Shown: positions 44,476 through 53,813, counted from the first letter of the stretch. The stretch: DNA of 64,000 bases from [Pasteurella] mairii (GCA_900454475.1 UGSS01000002.1:1569605-1633604); one strand, 5' to 3'. Numbers and translations: made by a program. Notes: generated by a model from the sequence alone, not told the origin.

Positions 44476-45837
44476 ATGGAAAGTTTACTCTTCTTTTTAT
44501 TAGATATATTAAAAGTTCCTGCGGTTTTGGTTGGTTTAATTGCGTTAATTGGATTAATTGCACAAAAAAAATCCTTTTCTGATGTAATAAGAGGAACAAT
44601 TAAAACTATATTAGGTTTTATTGTATTAGGTGGAGGAGCAACAGTATTAGTGGGCTCGCTCTCCCCTTTGGGAGGAATGTTTGAACATGCTTTTAATGTG
44701 CAAGGAATTATTCCAAATAATGAAGCTATTGTTTCTATGGCAATTGAAAAGTATGGTGCAGCCACAGCATTAATTATGGCATTTGGAATGTTTGCTAATA
44801 TTATTGTGGCTCGCTTTACCCGTTTAAAATTTATTTTTCTAACGGGTCATCATACATTTTATATGGCATGTATGATCGGCATTATTTTAACCGTTATTGG
44901 ATTTGAAGGCATACAATTGATTTTTGTTGGCTCATTAACACTAGGGTTGGTAATGGCATTTTTCCCAACAATCGCCCATCCCTTTATGAAAAAAATCACG
45001 GGAAGTAATAATGTCGGCTTTGGTCATTTTGGTACATTAGGCTATATATTATCCGGTTGGATTGGTCAATTAGTTGGTAAAGGCTCCAAATCAACGGAGG
45101 ATATGAATTTACCTAAAAACTTGAGTTTTTTACGAGATAGTTCCATTTCAATTTCACTTACCATGATGGTGATCTATTTTGTGCTAGCTATTGCCTCTGG
45201 CAGTGAATATATAACGACAACATTTAGTCATGGTCAACATTATTTAGTGTATGCACTAATTCAAGCAATTACTTTCGCAGCGGGGGTTTTTATTATTTTA
45301 CAAGGAGTGCGGTTAATTTTAGCCGAAATTATACCTGCATTTACCGGTTTTTCGGAAAAATTAGTGCCAGATGCAAAACCTGCCTTAGATTGTCCGATCG
45401 TATACCCTTATGCGCCTAATGCTGTTCTCATTGGTTTCTTATCAAGTTTTATAGGTGGAATTGTTGGTCTATTTTTCTTAGGTCAGCTGAATTGGGTACT
45501 CATTTTACCAGGTGTTGTCCCACATTTTTTCTGTGGCGCTACAGCGGGGATTTTTGGTAATGCGACAGGAGGAAGACGGGGGGCAATTTTAGGTGCATTC
45601 GCTCATGGATTATTAATTACATTCCTGCCAGTATTCCTATTACCAGTATTAGGATCGTTAGGATTTGCAAACACCACTTTTTCAGATACCGATTTTGGTG
45701 GTATTGGCTTAATACTAGGTAACATGGCTCATTACATGTCAAAAGATATGATTATGATCTTTATTAGTACTATTTTTATACTATTAGTCGCCTATAACTA
45801 TTTAGCAAAAAAACCAATCGTAAAAGATGAGGACTAG
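44476..45837 (+). CDS. PTS sugar transporter subunit IIC, ascorbate family
   Basis: Multi-span membrane transporter (453 residues) of the UlaA/SgaT family, with the family stretches GFIVLGGGATVLVGSL, FTRLKFIFLTGHHTFYMA and HFFCGATAGIFGNATGGRRGAILGAF. The true substrate may not be ascorbate, since no lactonase or decarboxylase genes (ulaG, ulaD) accompany it. A run of six G near 45578-45583 is in frame and intact. Confidence 0.92.
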   Translation: MESLLFFLLDILKVPAVLVGLIALIGLIAQKKSFSDVIRGTIKTILGFIVLGGGATVLVGSLSPLGGMFEHAFNVQGIIPNNEAIVSMAIEKYGAATALIMAFGMFANIIVARFTRLKFIFLTGHHTFYMACMIGIILTVIGFEGIQLIFVGSLTLGLVMAFFPTIAHPFMKKITGSNNVGFGHFGTLGYILSGWIGQLVGKGSKSTEDMNLPKNLSFLRDSSISISLTMMVIYFVLAIASGSEYITTTFSHGQHYLVYALIQAITFAAGVFIILQGVRLILAEIIPAFTGFSEKLVPDAKPALDCPIVYPYAPNAVLIGFLSSFIGGIVGLFFLGQLNWVLILPGVVPHFFCGATAGIFGNATGGRRGAILGAFAHGLLITFLPVFLLPVLGSLGFANTTFSDTDFGGIGLILGNMAHYMSKDMIMIFISTIFILLVAYNYLAKKPIVKDED

Positions 45838-45858
45838 AGAAGACCAGAGGTAACAACA

Positions 45859-46674
45859 ATGAATCTCATTGAAATTAAAGCATTTGCTAAACAAATTCGA
45901 CTGCAAACACTCAACGCGTTGTTAAATTTAGGATTTGGTCATTTTGGCGGTAGTTTATCCATAGTGGAAATACTTGCTGTTCTCTATGGAGGCATAATGA
46001 AAGTTAAACCAGATGATCCAAACTGGGTAGAACGGGACTATTTTGTGCTGTCTAAAGGTCATGCCGGCCCTGCACTTTATGCCACACTGGCATTAAAAGG
46101 ATTTTTCCCCATAGCGCAATTACTTACTTTAAATGAAAATAAAACTGCGTTACCTAGTCATCCTGATCGATTAAAAACAAAAGGAGTTGATGTTACAACT
46201 GGCTCCTTAGGGCAAGGAATATCCATTGCTGCCGGTATTGCATTATCACATCAACTACGCCATCTGCCGAACAGAACTTATTGCATCCTAGGAGATGGCG
46301 AGCTAAATGAAGGACAATGTTGGGAGGCATTCCAATTTATTGCACACCGAAAATTAACCAATTTGCACACAATTATTGATTACAATAAACAGCAACTTGA
46401 CGGTAAACTGGAAGACATAATTAATCCCTTTAATTTACAAAGTAAATTTGAAAGCTTTGGATTTTGTGTCAAAAAAGTTAAAGGCGATAATATTGAAGAC
46501 TTGTATCACGTTTTTAATCAATATTATGAAAAACCGCTCATCATTTTGCTAGATAGTAAAAAAGGGCAAGGAGTACCCTATATTGAGAACTTACCAAATA
46601 GCCATCATTTACGTTTAAATGCAGAAACTAAAGCCATTATTTCCCAAGCTATTGCGGCATTGGAGGCAAACTAA
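45859..46674 (+). CDS. Transketolase, N-terminal subunit
   Basis: Thiamine-diphosphate-binding half of a two-subunit transketolase (271 residues). It shows GHFGGSLSIVEILAVLYGGIM, the LSKGHAGPALYATLA motif, and GDGELNEGQCWEA with downstream IIDYNKQQLDG for metal and cofactor binding. Paired with the next gene it makes a complete enzyme. The same split form occurs in apulose-4-phosphate transketolase (AptAB) and in several uncharacterised PTS operons. The donor sugar here is not known. Confidence 0.9.
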   Translation: MNLIEIKAFAKQIRLQTLNALLNLGFGHFGGSLSIVEILAVLYGGIMKVKPDDPNWVERDYFVLSKGHAGPALYATLALKGFFPIAQLLTLNENKTALPSHPDRLKTKGVDVTTGSLGQGISIAAGIALSHQLRHLPNRTYCILGDGELNEGQCWEAFQFIAHRKLTNLHTIIDYNKQQLDGKLEDIINPFNLQSKFESFGFCVKKVKGDNIEDLYHVFNQYYEKPLIILLDSKKGQGVPYIENLPNSHHLRLNAETKAIISQAIAALEAN

Positions 46675-47619
46675 ATGTTACACCTTGATGAAATAGAAAT
46701 GCGTAAAATTTATTCAGATACTTTATCTGAATGTATGCAAAAAAATCCACTAATTATTGATCTAGAAGCAGATTTGATGAGTAGTATGCTGATGCATAAA
46801 ATACAACAAAAACGACCAAATCAAGTGATTAATTGTGGAATTATGGAGGCGAATGCAATTGGTATGGCTGCCGGTTTATCAATAGCGGGGCATATTCCCT
46901 TTTTTCACACTTTTACTGCATTCGCTAGTCGACGTTGTTTAGATCAACTATTTATGTCTATTGATTATCAACAAAGCAATGTCAAAGTAATTGCTTCTGA
47001 TGCCGGCATTACCGCTGTTCATAACGGAGGTACGCATATGTCTTTTGAGGACATGGGGCTTGTTAGAGGATTAGCTAATTCGATAGTATTGGAAATCACC
47101 GATGGTGTCATGATGAAAGACATTATAACTCAATTGACAAATTTAACGGGGTTTTATTGGGTAAGAACGATTCGAAAACAGGCATTCAAAATCTACCACG
47201 AAGGAGAACACTTTACCATAGGTAAAGCAAAAATATTACGAGATGGAAACGATATTACATTAATTTCCAACGGAATTATGGTCGCTGAATCATTAAAAGC
47301 TGCACAAATTTTAGCAGAAAAAGGAATCGACGCCACAGTCGTAGACATGTTTACTTTAAAGCCGCTTGATAAAGAATGTATTATTAGTTGCGCAAAACGC
47401 ACAGGAAAAATTATTACTTGTGAAAACCATAGTATTCATAATGGATTAGGTTCCGCCGTTGCAGAGGTTTTGGTTGAAAATTACCCTGTACCAATGCGTA
47501 GGGTAGGCATTAAAGAGCGTTATGGACAAGTCGGTACACTAGATTTTCTAATGAAAGAGTATGAGCTTACTGCAGAAGATATTGTAAAACAAGCAACTCA
47601 ACTTTGCGGCTATAGCTAG
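46675..47619 (+). CDS. Transketolase, C-terminal subunit
   Basis: Second half of the split transketolase (314 residues), with the pyrimidine-binding domain (NCGIMEANAIGMAAGLSIAGHIPFFHTFTAFASRRCLDQL, containing the catalytic Glu) and the C-terminal transketolase domain (ENHSIHNGLGSAVAEVL). It starts on the base after the stop codon of the N-terminal subunit gene. It is the last gene of the PTS operon. Confidence 0.9.
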   Translation: MLHLDEIEMRKIYSDTLSECMQKNPLIIDLEADLMSSMLMHKIQQKRPNQVINCGIMEANAIGMAAGLSIAGHIPFFHTFTAFASRRCLDQLFMSIDYQQSNVKVIASDAGITAVHNGGTHMSFEDMGLVRGLANSIVLEITDGVMMKDIITQLTNLTGFYWVRTIRKQAFKIYHEGEHFTIGKAKILRDGNDITLISNGIMVAESLKAAQILAEKGIDATVVDMFTLKPLDKECIISCAKRTGKIITCENHSIHNGLGSAVAEVLVENYPVPMRRVGIKERYGQVGTLDFLMKEYELTAEDIVKQATQLCGYS

Positions 47620-47661
47620 AACCTGTATCAAATATTGTGTGAACTCCGCTCCTAAGACAAG

Positions 47662-47691
47662 TTATAGAAGATCAAATTTGATCTTCTATAA
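47662..47691. terminator. Perfect 30-base palindrome between convergent operons
   Basis: The 15 bases from 47662 (TTATAGAAGATCAAA) are exactly repeated in reverse complement with no spacer. It lies 42 bases past the transketolase stop and before the convergent peptide-binding lipoprotein gene. A bidirectional terminator is most likely. A USS follows at 47700-47708. Confidence 0.65.
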
Positions 47692-47699
47692 TTTGTTCC

Positions 47700-47708
47700 A
47701 AGTGCGGT
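47700..47708 (+). repeat. DNA uptake signal (USS)
   Basis: Exact AAGTGCGGT just after the palindrome. It is the first copy to the right of 40898-40906, ending a gap of about 6.8 kb. Confidence 0.8.
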
Positions 47709-47718
47709 TAAAAATCTT

Positions 47719-49281
47719 TTAGTTTACGCGACGCAAATCCTTACTGTAAATTATGCCGGTCGGGTTGTTGGTGTCAATGCCGAGTAAATCGGGGTTGATG
47801 GAAATCGGCGTACGATATTGGAAAATCGGCAACACCACGTTATCATTTTGCAATAATTGCACAATTTGATTATAAATGGCTTCGCGTTCTTGCGTAGCCA
47901 TTTTTTCCGTGCTTTTCTCTAATAATTGATCCACTTCCGAATTAGCATAGCCGCTTTTATTATCGGGGCTTTTAGAATGAAAATTAACCAAAAACGCTGA
48001 CAAATCATTGTAATCCGCACACCAGCCGGAACGGATAATTTGAAAATCACCTTTGGCTCGTTTTTCTAATAAAGTTTGCCAAGAAACCGGATCGGCGTGA
48101 ACGCGGATCATATCCGATTGTGACCAAGCTTGAATGAGGCGTTGGGCAATTTGCGGGTGAAAACGGTCTTGATCAAAGGTTAAGGTTAATTGTAACGGAG
48201 ATTTATCGTTAATGCCCTCTGCTTGCAATAAATTTTCTACTAAAATAGGCTCCCAATTGCCCTCTTGCTCCGATTGCATGGATTGTGGCAAAAAGCTGAC
48301 GGAAGCCTCCATACGTTGCCCATCCTGTGGCACCAAATTTCGCACAGAAAGCATGGCTCGCAACGCCTTGCGCACCTCATTTTTTGCCAACATTGGATCC
48401 GCAAAATTAAATTCATAAAAATAACTACATAATTTCGGCAAAAACGTCGTTTCCGGCGTGATATTTTGTACGTTTTCAATTAAATCAAGGTTATTTTCAC
48501 TTTCACCCGAGGTGACTTTGCGATAATTAACTTGCTCAAAATAGACATTTGCATTGCCCCAATAATAAGGGTTACGTGTCAAAATAACAGTATCGCCTTG
48601 TTGTTCAGTAAATTGATAGGCACCATTGCCAATGGTCTGATTCGAATCAGAAGCCGGATGGCTCGGCAACAACACGGAATGCGTCAGCATCGCCGGTAAA
48701 TATGGCGTTTTTTTATCCAGCACAATGCGCAAAATGCGCTCATCCAGCGCTTCAATGCCCAATTTTTCCGCCGACATTTTGCCAGCCATCACCGCGTTGG
48801 CATTTTTTAAATTTAAAAATGCCAAATAGGTTTTCAGTGGGCTTTGCGAGGTGGCTAATTCGCGCCAGCTGCGCACAAAATCCACCGCTGTTAAAGGCTC
48901 GCCATTGGACCATTTAGCATCTTCACGCAAAATAAACACCCAATTTTTGTTATCGCTGGTTTCCCAATGTTCCGCTACACCGGGAAAAAGCTTGCCTTGT
49001 GAATCGTAGATCACCAAACCCTCAAATAAATCACGTAACAAGGCTTGTTGTTGATCATTGTCTAAATGATGAGGATCAAATTGAAAATCGCTGTACATCC
49101 CGCGGGTTAATACGCTCGGTTGTGGTAGCGTTTCTGTCGTCTCTGGCGCTATCGAGGTTTCTTCTTGCACAACGGTCGCAGGTGGTGGCGTCGGATTATC
49201 GCAAGACAATAACAACAAAACGCCGCCCAAAATGACCGCACTTTTTCTTATTGCGCGAGAAAACCCTTTTAGTTTACACAT
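47719..49281 (-). CDS. Peptide-binding lipoprotein, OppA/MppA family
   Basis: Extracytoplasmic solute-binding protein of ABC peptide importers (family 5). From ATG 49281 (AAGGGGATG upstream) it has 520 residues, with a lipoprotein signal ending in LLSC. The OppA core motifs HLDNDQQQALLRDLFEGLV, WVFILREDAKWSNGEPLTAVDFVRSW and ILTRNPYYWG are present. No permease or ATPase genes are adjacent, so it must use a transporter encoded elsewhere. The neighbour prlC encodes a peptidase, which fits a role in peptide use. A USS lies in frame at 49235-49243. Confidence 0.88.
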   Translation of the reverse strand: MCKLKGFSRAIRKSAVILGGVLLLLSCDNPTPPPATVVQEETSIAPETTETLPQPSVLTRGMYSDFQFDPHHLDNDQQQALLRDLFEGLVIYDSQGKLFPGVAEHWETSDNKNWVFILREDAKWSNGEPLTAVDFVRSWRELATSQSPLKTYLAFLNLKNANAVMAGKMSAEKLGIEALDERILRIVLDKKTPYLPAMLTHSVLLPSHPASDSNQTIGNGAYQFTEQQGDTVILTRNPYYWGNANVYFEQVNYRKVTSGESENNLDLIENVQNITPETTFLPKLCSYFYEFNFADPMLAKNEVRKALRAMLSVRNLVPQDGQRMEASVSFLPQSMQSEQEGNWEPILVENLLQAEGINDKSPLQLTLTFDQDRFHPQIAQRLIQAWSQSDMIRVHADPVSWQTLLEKRAKGDFQIIRSGWCADYNDLSAFLVNFHSKSPDNKSGYANSEVDQLLEKSTEKMATQEREAIYNQIVQLLQNDNVVLPIFQYRTPISINPDLLGIDTNNPTGIIYSKDLRRVN

Positions 49282-49341
49282 ATCATCCCCTTTCAATAAC
49301 CGACTTGGCATTATAAAAAAACAGCTGAAACGAATAACATC

Positions 49342-49704
49342 TTATTCAGGAATCGTTTTGATCCAAAAGAAAAAAGAAAAATATTTAATGAATAACACTG
49401 CCAAAATAATACTGCGTCCGATAAGACTAGGGGTGAAATAAAAGCCGAGTCCTAACATCAAGGTAGCGCACGATAAAATCCAGATTTTCGATTTTTTAGT
49501 TAACGCGCGTTGTTGGTGAAAAGATTTTAAATGCTTGCGATACAACTCGGTTTGGATAAACCATTGATGTAATCGCTCTGAACCTTTGCTGAAACAAACC
49601 AATGTTAGCAACAAAAAAGGCACACCGGGAATGCCGGGCATGACTGTTCCAATCACGCCAATGACCAGAAAAATACCGCCTAATAAAAGATAAATCGCTT
49701 TCAT
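49342..49704 (-). CDS. DUF454 inner-membrane protein, YbaN-like
   Basis: A 120-residue membrane protein beginning KAIYLLLGGIFLVIGVIGTVMPGIPGVPFLLLTLVCFSKGSERLH, the signature of the YbaN/DUF454 family. It has two N-terminal hydrophobic segments and a pair near the C-terminus. Function unknown. I choose the ATG at 49704, which is preceded by AGGAGTAGG. An in-frame earlier codon would add four residues. Confidence 0.85.
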   Translation of the reverse strand: MKAIYLLLGGIFLVIGVIGTVMPGIPGVPFLLLTLVCFSKGSERLHQWFIQTELYRKHLKSFHQQRALTKKSKIWILSCATLMLGLGFYFTPSLIGRSIILAVLFIKYFSFFFWIKTIPE

Positions 49705-49829
49705 CCTACTCCTCAAAATGCAATCTCTTTGCCGATTATGCAGATTTTTTTACCTTTTGCAACTTGATTTTCACCTTACTGTCCCCATGTCATTAGCATT
49801 AAATTCGTTGAAAATAATAAGGAATTTTT

Positions 49830-51869
49830 ATGACTAATCCATTACTTGCAGCCCATGATCTGCCTCGTTTTTCTGAAATTCAGCCGGAACATATTCAACC
49901 GGCAATTGAGCAATTACTTCAACAAAGTCGCGAAACCGTCGAACAATTGGTGAAACAACCACAACTTAGCTGGGACAATTTTATTCAGCCACTTAATGAA
50001 ATCGACGATCGTTTGCACCGCGCTTGGTCGCCGGTCAGTCATCTAAATTCGGTCAAAAATTCGCCACAACTGCGTGATGCCTATCAAGCCTGTTTACCGC
50101 TGCTTTCCGAATACAGCACGTGGCTCGGGCAACATGAAGGGTTGTACAACGCTTACGTACAATTAAAAAACAGCGCAGAATTTGCAAATTACAGCGTGGC
50201 ACAAAAAACTGCGATTGAGCATGCACTACGCGATTTTAAATTATCCGGCATTTCCTTACCGCCCGAAAAACAACAGCGTTATGGCGAAATTGTTTCTCGT
50301 TTATCTGAACTCAATTCGCAATTTAGCAATAATGTACTGGACGCTACCATGGGTTGGGACAAAGTCATTGAAGATGAAAGCCAATTACAAGGTTTGCCGG
50401 AAAGCGCATTACAAGCGGCAAAACAGTCCGCCGAAAGCAAAGGATTAAGCGGCTATCGTTTTACGCTGGAATTCCCAAGTTATTTGCCGGTGATGACCTA
50501 TTGTGAAAACCGCGAATTGCGCGAAGAAATGTACCGCGCTTTTGCAACCCGCGCCTCCGATCAAGGTCCTAATGCCGGAAAATGGGACAATTCGGCGATC
50601 ATGGAAGAAATTTTGCAATTACGCGTTGAGTTGGCAAAATTGTTAGATTTCGATACCTATACCGAACTTTCACTTGCCACTAAAATGGCGGAAAATCCAC
50701 AACAAGTATTAGATTTTCTTGAAAATTTAGCGCTACGTTCCAAAGCACAAGGTGAACAAGAGTTAGCCGAATTACGCGAATTTTGCAAAACACAGTTTAA
50801 TTTGACCGCACTTGAACCTTGGGACATTACGTTTTATAGCGAAAAACAAAAACAACATTTATATGCCATCAATGATGAAGAACTTCGCCCTTATTTCCCA
50901 GAAGATCGCGTCCTTTCCGGCTTATTTGAGCTAATTAAACGCTTATTTAACATTCGCGTCAGTGAACGTTTTGATGTGGATACGTGGCACAAAGACGTGC
51001 GTTTCTTTGATTTAATTGATCAAAATGACCAAGTACGCGGCAGTTTCTATTTGGATTTATACGCCCGAGAACATAAACGCGGTGGCGCTTGGATGGACGA
51101 TTGTATCGGGCGCCAACGCCATACCGACGGAAGCGTGCAAAAACCGGTAGCGTATTTGACCTGTAACTTTAATGCGCCGGTTGGCGATAAACCTGCGCTC
51201 TTTACGCATGATGAAGTCACCACATTATTCCATGAATTCGGACACGGAATTCATCATATGCTAACACAAATTGACGTTGCCGATGTTGCTGGAATTAACG
51301 GTGTACCTTGGGATGCGGTGGAACTGCCAAGTCAATTTTTGGAAAATTGGTGCTGGGAAGAGGAGGCATTAGCCTTTATTTCAGGTCATTACCAAACCGG
51401 CGAACCGCTGCCAAAAGCCAAATTGACACAATTATTAAAAGCCAAAAATTTCCAAGCGGCAATGTTTGTGTTACGTCAACTAGAATTCGGGTTGTTTGAC
51501 TTCCGCTTGCATCACCATTACCAAAGCGGAAAAGCCAATCAAATTTTGGATACGCTCCACGCTGTGAAATCGCAAGTGGCGGTTATCAAAGGCGCCGATT
51601 GGGCAAGAACACCACATAGTTTCAGCCATATTTTCGCCGGCGGCTATGCAGCAGGATATTACAGCTATTTGTGGGCAGAAGTGTTGTCTGCGGATGCATA
51701 TTCTCGTTTTGAAGAAGAAGGTATTTTTAACCCAACTACCGGACAATCTTTCCTTAACGAAATTTTATCCCGCGGCGGTTCAGAAGAACCAATGATCCTA
51801 TTTGAACGCTTCCGCGGACGCAAACCAACCTTAGATGCCCTATTACGACACAAAGGCATCACGCAATAA
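49830..51869 (+). CDS. prlC: Oligopeptidase A
   Basis: Zinc metallopeptidase of family M3 that degrades short peptides and signal-peptide remnants in the cytoplasm. The 679-residue length is typical. The catalytic HEFGH motif begins at residue 468 (TLFHEFGHGIHHML), followed by the downstream Glu in DAVELPSQFLENW. AAGGAATTTTT precedes the ATG. A USS lies in frame at 50805-50813. Confidence 0.97.
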   Translation: MTNPLLAAHDLPRFSEIQPEHIQPAIEQLLQQSRETVEQLVKQPQLSWDNFIQPLNEIDDRLHRAWSPVSHLNSVKNSPQLRDAYQACLPLLSEYSTWLGQHEGLYNAYVQLKNSAEFANYSVAQKTAIEHALRDFKLSGISLPPEKQQRYGEIVSRLSELNSQFSNNVLDATMGWDKVIEDESQLQGLPESALQAAKQSAESKGLSGYRFTLEFPSYLPVMTYCENRELREEMYRAFATRASDQGPNAGKWDNSAIMEEILQLRVELAKLLDFDTYTELSLATKMAENPQQVLDFLENLALRSKAQGEQELAELREFCKTQFNLTALEPWDITFYSEKQKQHLYAINDEELRPYFPEDRVLSGLFELIKRLFNIRVSERFDVDTWHKDVRFFDLIDQNDQVRGSFYLDLYAREHKRGGAWMDDCIGRQRHTDGSVQKPVAYLTCNFNAPVGDKPALFTHDEVTTLFHEFGHGIHHMLTQIDVADVAGINGVPWDAVELPSQFLENWCWEEEALAFISGHYQTGEPLPKAKLTQLLKAKNFQAAMFVLRQLEFGLFDFRLHHHYQSGKANQILDTLHAVKSQVAVIKGADWARTPHSFSHIFAGGYAAGYYSYLWAEVLSADAYSRFEEEGIFNPTTGQSFLNEILSRGGSEEPMILFERFRGRKPTLDALLRHKGITQ

Positions 51870-51886
51870 AAACCCCGCAAAAACAA

Positions 51887-51923
51887 ACCGCACTTTTGGG
51901 ATCAAATCGCCTAAAAGTGCGGT
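51887..51923. terminator. Inverted USS pair, bidirectional terminator
   Basis: ACCGCACTT (51887-51895) and AAGTGCGGT (51915-51923), with extended flanks (CTTTTGGG / CCTAAAAG nearly complementary), make a hairpin followed by GGTTTTT. It separates the convergent prlC and Nramp-family genes. Confidence 0.8.
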
Positions 51924-51941
51924 GGTTTTTATGTGGTCAGT

Positions 51942-53207
51942 TTAACGTAACCAACCAAATTGATCGGCGATAAATAATAACGTAAAGCCGGTTAAATAAA
52001 TTAATCCGATAATGGATAACCAAAGTAGCCCGCCTTTAACGCGATGCTCGCCTTTTAACACCAAAGATAAATTTAACCAAGCAAACACCGGCGTGGAAAC
52101 AAAGGAGGCAATCATGGCAAATTTAAGCATTGGTCCGACAGCGTTATTAAAATAAAACACCACAGCAAGACCAGAAATGGCTGCCAGTAAAATTGCAATA
52201 TTTAAGGTACGCGGGCTGCTTTCTTGTTTTTTTAATAATAAACGCAGGCTTTCCACGTTGGTGCGAGAATAGCCGTCAAGAACCGTTAATGTGGTACCGA
52301 ACATACACATAAATGCAATAAACGCAATTAATCCACGCGCCCAATCCCCGATCGTGGAAGCGTACATATTGATTAACTGGGCAATGTATTTGCCTCCGAC
52401 CATTTCCACCGGTTCGCCAGAACCAAATTGTACTAAGGCGCCTAATGCTAAGAAAATAACTGCTAAAATTGCAGTACCAATAAAGCCAACATTAAAATCA
52501 AAAATTCCGTCGCGGTATGAGACTTTAGTTAAACGACGTTTTGCCACCACCCACATGGAGTTAATCGCAGAAATTTCAATCGGTGCCGGCATCCAGCCCA
52601 TTAACGCCACGATAAAAGCAAGTGCGCTTAATTCCCAAGGTGACGGGCTAATATAATCTGCCGCGGCTACCCCTTGAATTCCATTACGCATTAAGGCAAT
52701 GACCACAGCAGCAACAGTGGTGACCGTTAAGGCGATCATGATCAATTTGGATAATCCGTCTAAAATACGGTATTTCCCTAATAATAAAATTAATGCACTA
52801 CCGCCGATAACGATCAAACTTAAGGTTGGAACCGGTACCGGAAATGGCAGCACAAAGGTTAAAATTGCCGCGCATAACAAACCGACCGCTGCGGCATTGA
52901 TGATGGTAGCAAATACATTTAACAAGAAGAAAATCCAAAGATAAATACGCCCTTTTTGTAAATAACCTTCGAGCAACGTATTGCCACTATCCAACGTATA
53001 TTGCGCGCCGAAGCGGAAAAAAGGATATTTAAATAAATTGGCAAGGATGATGATAATCGCCAATTGCCAGCCATAAATCGCGCCGGCTTGGGTGGATGCG
53101 ATGATATGCGAGCCGCCAACCGCCGCCGACGCCATCAAAATACCGGGACCTAATGCTCCCAACTTAGATGACCAAGTTGAGGCTTCTTGTTTATTTGTTT
53201 CACTCAT
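51942..53207 (-). CDS. Nramp-family transporter lacking canonical metal ligands
   Basis: Inner-membrane carrier of the Nramp/MntH superfamily (421 residues, about 11 hydrophobic segments). In the first membrane segment, where classical manganese/iron transporters have DPGN, this protein has AVGGSH (LGPGILMASAAVGGSHIIAS, about 19-38). In the sixth, the usual MPH is MPA (GWMPAPIEISAINS). The substrate is therefore uncertain and may not be manganese or iron. The gene stands alone, convergent with prlC. Confidence 0.85.
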   Translation of the reverse strand: MSETNKQEASTWSSKLGALGPGILMASAAVGGSHIIASTQAGAIYGWQLAIIIILANLFKYPFFRFGAQYTLDSGNTLLEGYLQKGRIYLWIFFLLNVFATIINAAAVGLLCAAILTFVLPFPVPVPTLSLIVIGGSALILLLGKYRILDGLSKLIMIALTVTTVAAVVIALMRNGIQGVAAADYISPSPWELSALAFIVALMGWMPAPIEISAINSMWVVAKRRLTKVSYRDGIFDFNVGFIGTAILAVIFLALGALVQFGSGEPVEMVGGKYIAQLINMYASTIGDWARGLIAFIAFMCMFGTTLTVLDGYSRTNVESLRLLLKKQESSPRTLNIAILLAAISGLAVVFYFNNAVGPMLKFAMIASFVSTPVFAWLNLSLVLKGEHRVKGGLLWLSIIGLIYLTGFTLLFIADQFGWLR

Positions 53208-53500
53208 ATAAAGTTATCCGTTAGAAAAATGTCATTGTAATATTGAAAATTTCGCTACGATACCACAGCAATAAATAAACAAAAAGCAATATTTTTTCGC
53301 AAAATTTAACAACAATTAGTTAAATAATCTAAAATAAACTACAAAAACAGAATATTAATCCAATTTAATCCAAAAAACTTAGAAATATTACTATGCTAAT
53401 CACATATAACAGAATGACATAAATTTTTATGATTTTATAAAATAAAGGGATAGCTAAGCGTAAATTTAGAGAAAGAGAATACTATTGTTGAAAAATAAAA

Positions 53501-53575
53501 TGGCTGGGGTACTAGGATTCGAACCTAGGGATGCCGAGATCAAAACCCGGTGCCTTACCGCTTGGCGATACCCCA
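53501..53575 (-). tRNA. tRNA-Gln (TTG)
   Basis: A 75-base gene with 5' TGGGGTA pairing with TACCCCA, the anticodon loop TTTTGAT (anticodon TTG), the GGTTCGAATCC T-arm, and an encoded CCA end. It is the last of four tRNAs in a minus-strand cluster and identical to the next copy. Confidence 0.97.
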
Positions 53576-53622
53576 ACTGAGAATTTCTTAGAGTAGATAT
53601 AAGAAGATCGAAATTGATAGTA

Positions 53623-53697
53623 TGGCTGGGGTACTAGGATTCGAACCTAGGGATGCCGAGATCAAAACCCGGTGCCTTACCGCTTGGCGATACCCCA
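53623..53697 (-). tRNA. tRNA-Gln (TTG), second copy
   Basis: Identical 75-base sequence to the tRNA at 53501-53575, with anticodon TTG and encoded CCA. The two are separated by 47 bases. Confidence 0.97.
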
Positions 53698-53723
53698 ACA
53701 ACTATTTTGATTTGCAAACCAAA

Positions 53724-53808
53724 TGGTGCGGGACGAGGGACTTGAACCCACACACCTTGCGGCGCCGGAACCTAAATCCGGTGCGTCTACCAATTTCGCC
53801 AGTCCCGC
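53724..53808 (-). tRNA. tRNA-Leu (TAG)
   Basis: An 85-base class II tRNA with GCGGGAC acceptor strand, anticodon TAG in GATTTAGGT, a long variable arm, GGTTCAAGTCC T-arm and encoded CCA. Confidence 0.96.
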
Positions 53809-53813
53809 AAATA

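Noticed and set aside
45576-45585. Six-G run in the PTS IIC gene as a fourth frameshift
   Set aside because: The reading frame continues normally through it (GGRRGAILGAF), so the gene is intact.
53501-53697. Direct repeat of about 75 bases
   Set aside because: It is two copies of tRNA-Gln, not a CRISPR array or mobile-element repeat. No CRISPR-like spaced repeats were found anywhere in the window.
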